Part shown: positions 61,335 through 64,000 of the stretch, in pieces | Layout: each line of letters opens with the position of its first letter | Numbering within the stretch: the first letter of the stretch is position 1 | Assembly (NCBI GenBank): GCA_025618425.1 | Contig: CM046844.1 | Span: forward strand, 11,830,058 to 11,894,057 | Length of the DNA: 64,000 nucleotides | Source of the DNA: Heliocidaris tuberculata | Taxonomy: Eukaryota > Echinodermata > Echinoidea > Camarodonta > Echinometridae | Direction of reading: 5' to 3' | Program-made: the position numbers and the translations under genes | The notes under the pieces: model-generated | The model's database searches: none | What the model saw: the letters and a program-made list of their open reading frames with translations, nothing else | What the model was told of the DNA's origin: nothing

Positions 61335-62360
61335 TACCCAGGGTAGCCTCATCAATACTAAATATTGCTCATCCTAAGGGCCCTACAAGCATAATATTAC
61401 CCTGGTTTTAGCACGACAACCGTAGCGCTCAGTGCATTCAAGAAATAAATCCTACAGGTACTCACTTTACACCTGGATCGAGCATGGCAAATGCAGATAA
61501 AATGTCTTGCCAAAGGACGTTAGTGCAATGGCAATTAAATTTAACCCCATACCTTGTGATCTGCAGTAGGGTTACACGGTTACTTATCTACTAGACCCTG
61601 GGTTCTTAATTATTTTGTTACGAGGGCCAGAAATATTCTTGAAATTACGTCGCGGGCCACAGAGTATGATATATACATACAAAGACGCATGGGACTCACG
61701 AATCTTGTCCGAATACATTGTGTATTAGCTTTCTTTTTTGTTTGTTTGTTTGTTTGTTTTGTTATTATTATTATTATCATTCCGCGAGCGAGCGAAGCTT
61801 GCGAGCAAAAAAAATTGACACTTTAGAATTGTGAAAATGTAATTTCGTCGTCAAAATGTGCTAATCTAAATTAGATATAAAAAAATTACAAAGAGACCAT
61901 TTCACTGCCCAAAAATGAAATGGTGGGTGCCCGAATGCAGGACAATTTTTGATATTCTCGGGGGAGAGGGCTCCAGGCCCCATCCCCCGCCACTGACGTT
62001 AATGCATAAATACCCGAATGGCTCATCTAAGGACGGTTAAACGATTTTAGAATACACCCTCCTTATTTTTTCTTTGTTTGATTTAAAATACAAACAAACC
62101 CAAACTATAATAATATGTGGTAGGGCAGGGAACAGATAAATATGATACGCTATTTGCGAGCGAGCAAAAAATTTGATACTTTAATTACCAATAGTTGGGA
62201 TGATATATTATGTATCAACATAGTTCTTAAAACAAGATTTTTTTCTTCTTACTCAGATATTTTTGGCGGGCCGCATGAAATTGTTTCGCGGGCCACAAGT
62301 GGCCCGTGGGCCGCACTTTAAGAACAGGGGTACTAGACCAAAACACCTCCACGGTATCTC
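61335..62360 (-). mobile_element. tRNA-derived SINE S5, split by a hAT-like element
   Basis: Pieces 61335-61588 and 62339-62360. On the minus strand the head GGTGTTTTGGTCTAGTAGAT is interrupted inside the A-box; the tail includes AGCGCTACGGTTGTCGTGC and ends next to AAT triplets. Confidence 0.75.
61597..62330. mobile_element. 734-bp hAT-like element in SINE S5
   Basis: Exact 8-bp duplication TACTAGAC at 61589-61596 and 62331-62338. Ends CCTGGGTTCTTAA / TTAAGAACAGGGG. Internal GAGCGAGCGAAGCTTGCGAG and GGGCCGCATGAAAT link it to 38640-39360. Confidence 0.82.
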
Positions 62361-63762
62361 AATAAATATATCAATAAATGATATCCATAAATGTATAAAA
62401 ATGAAAACGAAAATAAATTGTGTGTTCCCTGTGTATTTTTCATAAAGAAAAGATCTGAGAATCACTTTCTACCGTATTGATGATAATTCATTTAGAGCTA
62501 ATGCAAAATGAATTAAAAATACTAAATATTATGATTTTTTCAATAGTTCACCAAATCTGTACACATTACCTATGGTATGTCACACATGTGACCATACATC
62601 ATGATACAAAATATTACAAAACAAAAATTTTATGCAACTTCGAACAAAATTAATGCTATTTTCTAAGAAATAGTACCATGAAATATAACTACCATTAATA
62701 TGAACATTGAAGCTTCTGAAAATTCAGAGAGATTTAAAGATAAAATGTAAGTTTCAAAAACCTGCTTCTGTGCGAGGTCACGCACGTGACCTGAACGTGT
62801 TGACCTCTGACGTAGAACAGGTATCATCATTGACAATTTTTTTGTTATTTAATCCATGTACCTATGTCTGTATTTACTGTATATATATAGAGGAAAAACC
62901 AACACACTTGGAAGGTTTTTAACATTATATAGAGCTCACAATAGCCCAGTTGCCTGGGGTTTTTGTCATACACGAGACTAAGAATGGCCCCTTTGCATCA
63001 CTTTGGTCTCCTCCTGAACATCCGTTTTTCTGCGGCGCCTCCTTGACGACAGGGTCACACAAATTGTGCAGAAGATCAAGGTCTTTCTCCCTCAAGCAGA
63101 GCGAAAACGCTTCTGGCATCCATCTTTATTTTGCAGAGCGCCAACAAATATGCACCCCCCCCCCCCTGGATCGTATGAAACTCGTAGAAAGCTCTTATCA
63201 TTCGTAACAAGATCTTGATAACTCGTTGATAGATCGGTATAAGTCGTACACAGGTCATCACAACTCATGCCAAGCTCGGTGTGACTCGTTTCGCGCTCGG
63301 TTCACTCGTACAGCTATCGTAGTAAACTCGATGTTGCGTCGTATATCACTCATGCAAGTCTCATAAAATAGGCAAATTTCGCGCGAGTTCACGCGAGTTC
63401 AAGCTCGCGCAGCTCGGCACAACTCGAGACTCCAACTCGGCTAAGTGGGAACCTTGCTTAAGATTCCACATTTTCTGAAATCAAAGGCGCTATCTTTTAA
63501 CAGGATTTGAAAAGTGTCTGTGCCTCTCATTTTCCCACCATGCCCCACTCTAGTCTGTAGAAGCTTATACATGTAGGCAATTTTCCACATTTGCAAAGTC
63601 AAAAATAATAGTTTGAAATACAAAATGTGCCTTTTATCCAAAAAAGTTGTTTAAATTAATTTTCAAATTACAGTCTTTATTCAGCAGTCACTGTAAGATG
63701 GCGCTGTTCAAGTTTTACCAGTTTAATGCCACTAAAATCACACTACTCACTTTGTTCTTCAG

Positions 63763-63907
63763 ATGTCTAAAACCTACAAGCTCGAGTACTTCAACCTGCA
63801 TGGACGCGCAGAAGTGTCACGTCTGCTCTTTGCCCAAGCTGATGTGAAGTACGAAGACGTACGCCTGTCGTTTGCAGATTGGGGAGCAGTCAAAGGAAAT
63901 CAAGAGA
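63763..63907 (+). CDS. Sigma-class glutathione S-transferase, first coding exon
   Basis: Encodes MSKTYKLEYFNLHGRAEVSR, LLFAQADVKYEDVRLSFADW and GAVKGNQE. YF-x-x-GRAE-x-R with Tyr9 as the catalytic residue and the YED-R-x-x-x-x-DW pattern place it in the sigma class, which includes haematopoietic prostaglandin D synthase. The acceptor TTCTTCAG directly precedes the ATG; the exon ends GAGA|GTACGT in phase 1. The rest of the gene is outside the window. Confidence 0.92.
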
Positions 63908-63955
63908 GTACGTTTGTTAGTGGTCTCATACATTTACTTAATTACAGGCACTGGC

Positions 63956-64000
63956 GTAGCCAGGATTTTTCAAGAGGGGGGGGGGCCAAGGCGAGGGAGC
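63956..64000. mobile_element. Left end of a hAT-like G-run element (truncated by window)
   Basis: Begins CACTGGCGTAGCCAGGATTT, then a G-run and GGCGAGGGAGC, the same start as the GCGTAGCCAGG copy near 32960. It lies in GST intron 2 if the exon above is correct. Confidence 0.5.

Larger units (their letters stand above)
59365..63456. mobile_element. 4.1-kb TIR element with ACTCG/CGAGT subterminal arrays
   Basis: Ends CAGGGTTCCCACTTAGCCGA and its complement at 63434-63456 (23 bp with one change). The left 520 bp contain about 24 copies of ACTCG or CGAGT, the right 290 bp about nine. The interior holds SINE S5, a hAT-like element and AT-rich sequence with no transposase recognised. Flanks CTAAAG / CTTAAG match 5 of 6; no clean 8-bp duplication. 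The CAGGG end suggests hAT. Confidence 0.75.

Overview
The window is animal nuclear DNA. Genes are broken into many short exons with GT..AG introns, RNA genes of bacterial type are absent, and most of the sequence is intron or transposon debris. The proteins are metazoan (a long UBE4B, a PLAT-type lipoxygenase, a sigma-class GST). The abundance of TACATGTA-type words, tRNA-derived SINEs and GC-homopolymer elements suggests a marine invertebrate deuterostome, probably an echinoderm such as a sea urchin. That species guess is an inference.

Layout. Positions 607-37816 on the minus strand hold 21 coding exons of UBE4B, the ubiquitin chain-elongation factor E4 B / U-box E3 ligase. Exon 1 (37793-37816) encodes only MSELTPDE. 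Exon 2 starts 15.5 kb further downstream. The reading frame joins through all 21 exons for about 842 residues, and the C-terminal U-box lies beyond the left edge. UBE4B and a complete lipoxygenase gene are divergent, about 3.8 kb apart. The lipoxygenase has 14 coding exons at 41577-53285 on the plus strand and encodes 684 aa. It keeps all iron ligands (His368, His373, His563, Asn567 and the terminal Ile684) and a PLAT domain. At the right edge, 63763-63907 is the first coding exon of a sigma-class glutathione S-transferase. An acceptor directly abuts its ATG, so it needs an upstream noncoding exon; a TATA promoter followed by a donor at 55861-55999 is a candidate. Lipoxygenase and sigma GST (the prostaglandin-D-synthase family) both act in eicosanoid chemistry in animals, but co-regulation here is only a suggestion.

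Mobile DNA dominates the rest. UBE4B intron 1 carries an 11.36-kb terminal-inverted-repeat (TIR) transposon (23920-35278, 8-bp target duplication) that has itself been hit at least five times, including once by a 2.44-kb member of its own family with an intact 8-bp duplication. UBE4B intron 6 holds a Mutator-like element (17034-17819, 9-bp duplication, TIRs of about 145 bp) that has captured the promoter and first coding exon of a RecQ-like helicase. A 4.1-kb element (59365-63456) has subterminal arrays of the pentamer ACTCG/CGAGT. Five tRNA-derived SINEs are visible and each is split by a later insertion, two of them at nearly the same base of the A-box. At least five hAT-like non-autonomous elements have exact 8-bp duplications.

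A separate oddity is that four UBE4B exons (5, 14, 15 and 19) have one splice junction copied in tandem beside them, giving ladders of decoy acceptors or donors. I saw no bacterial-type operon, CRISPR array, rRNA or intact tRNA gene. No intact transposase was recognised. All boundaries are hand-read.
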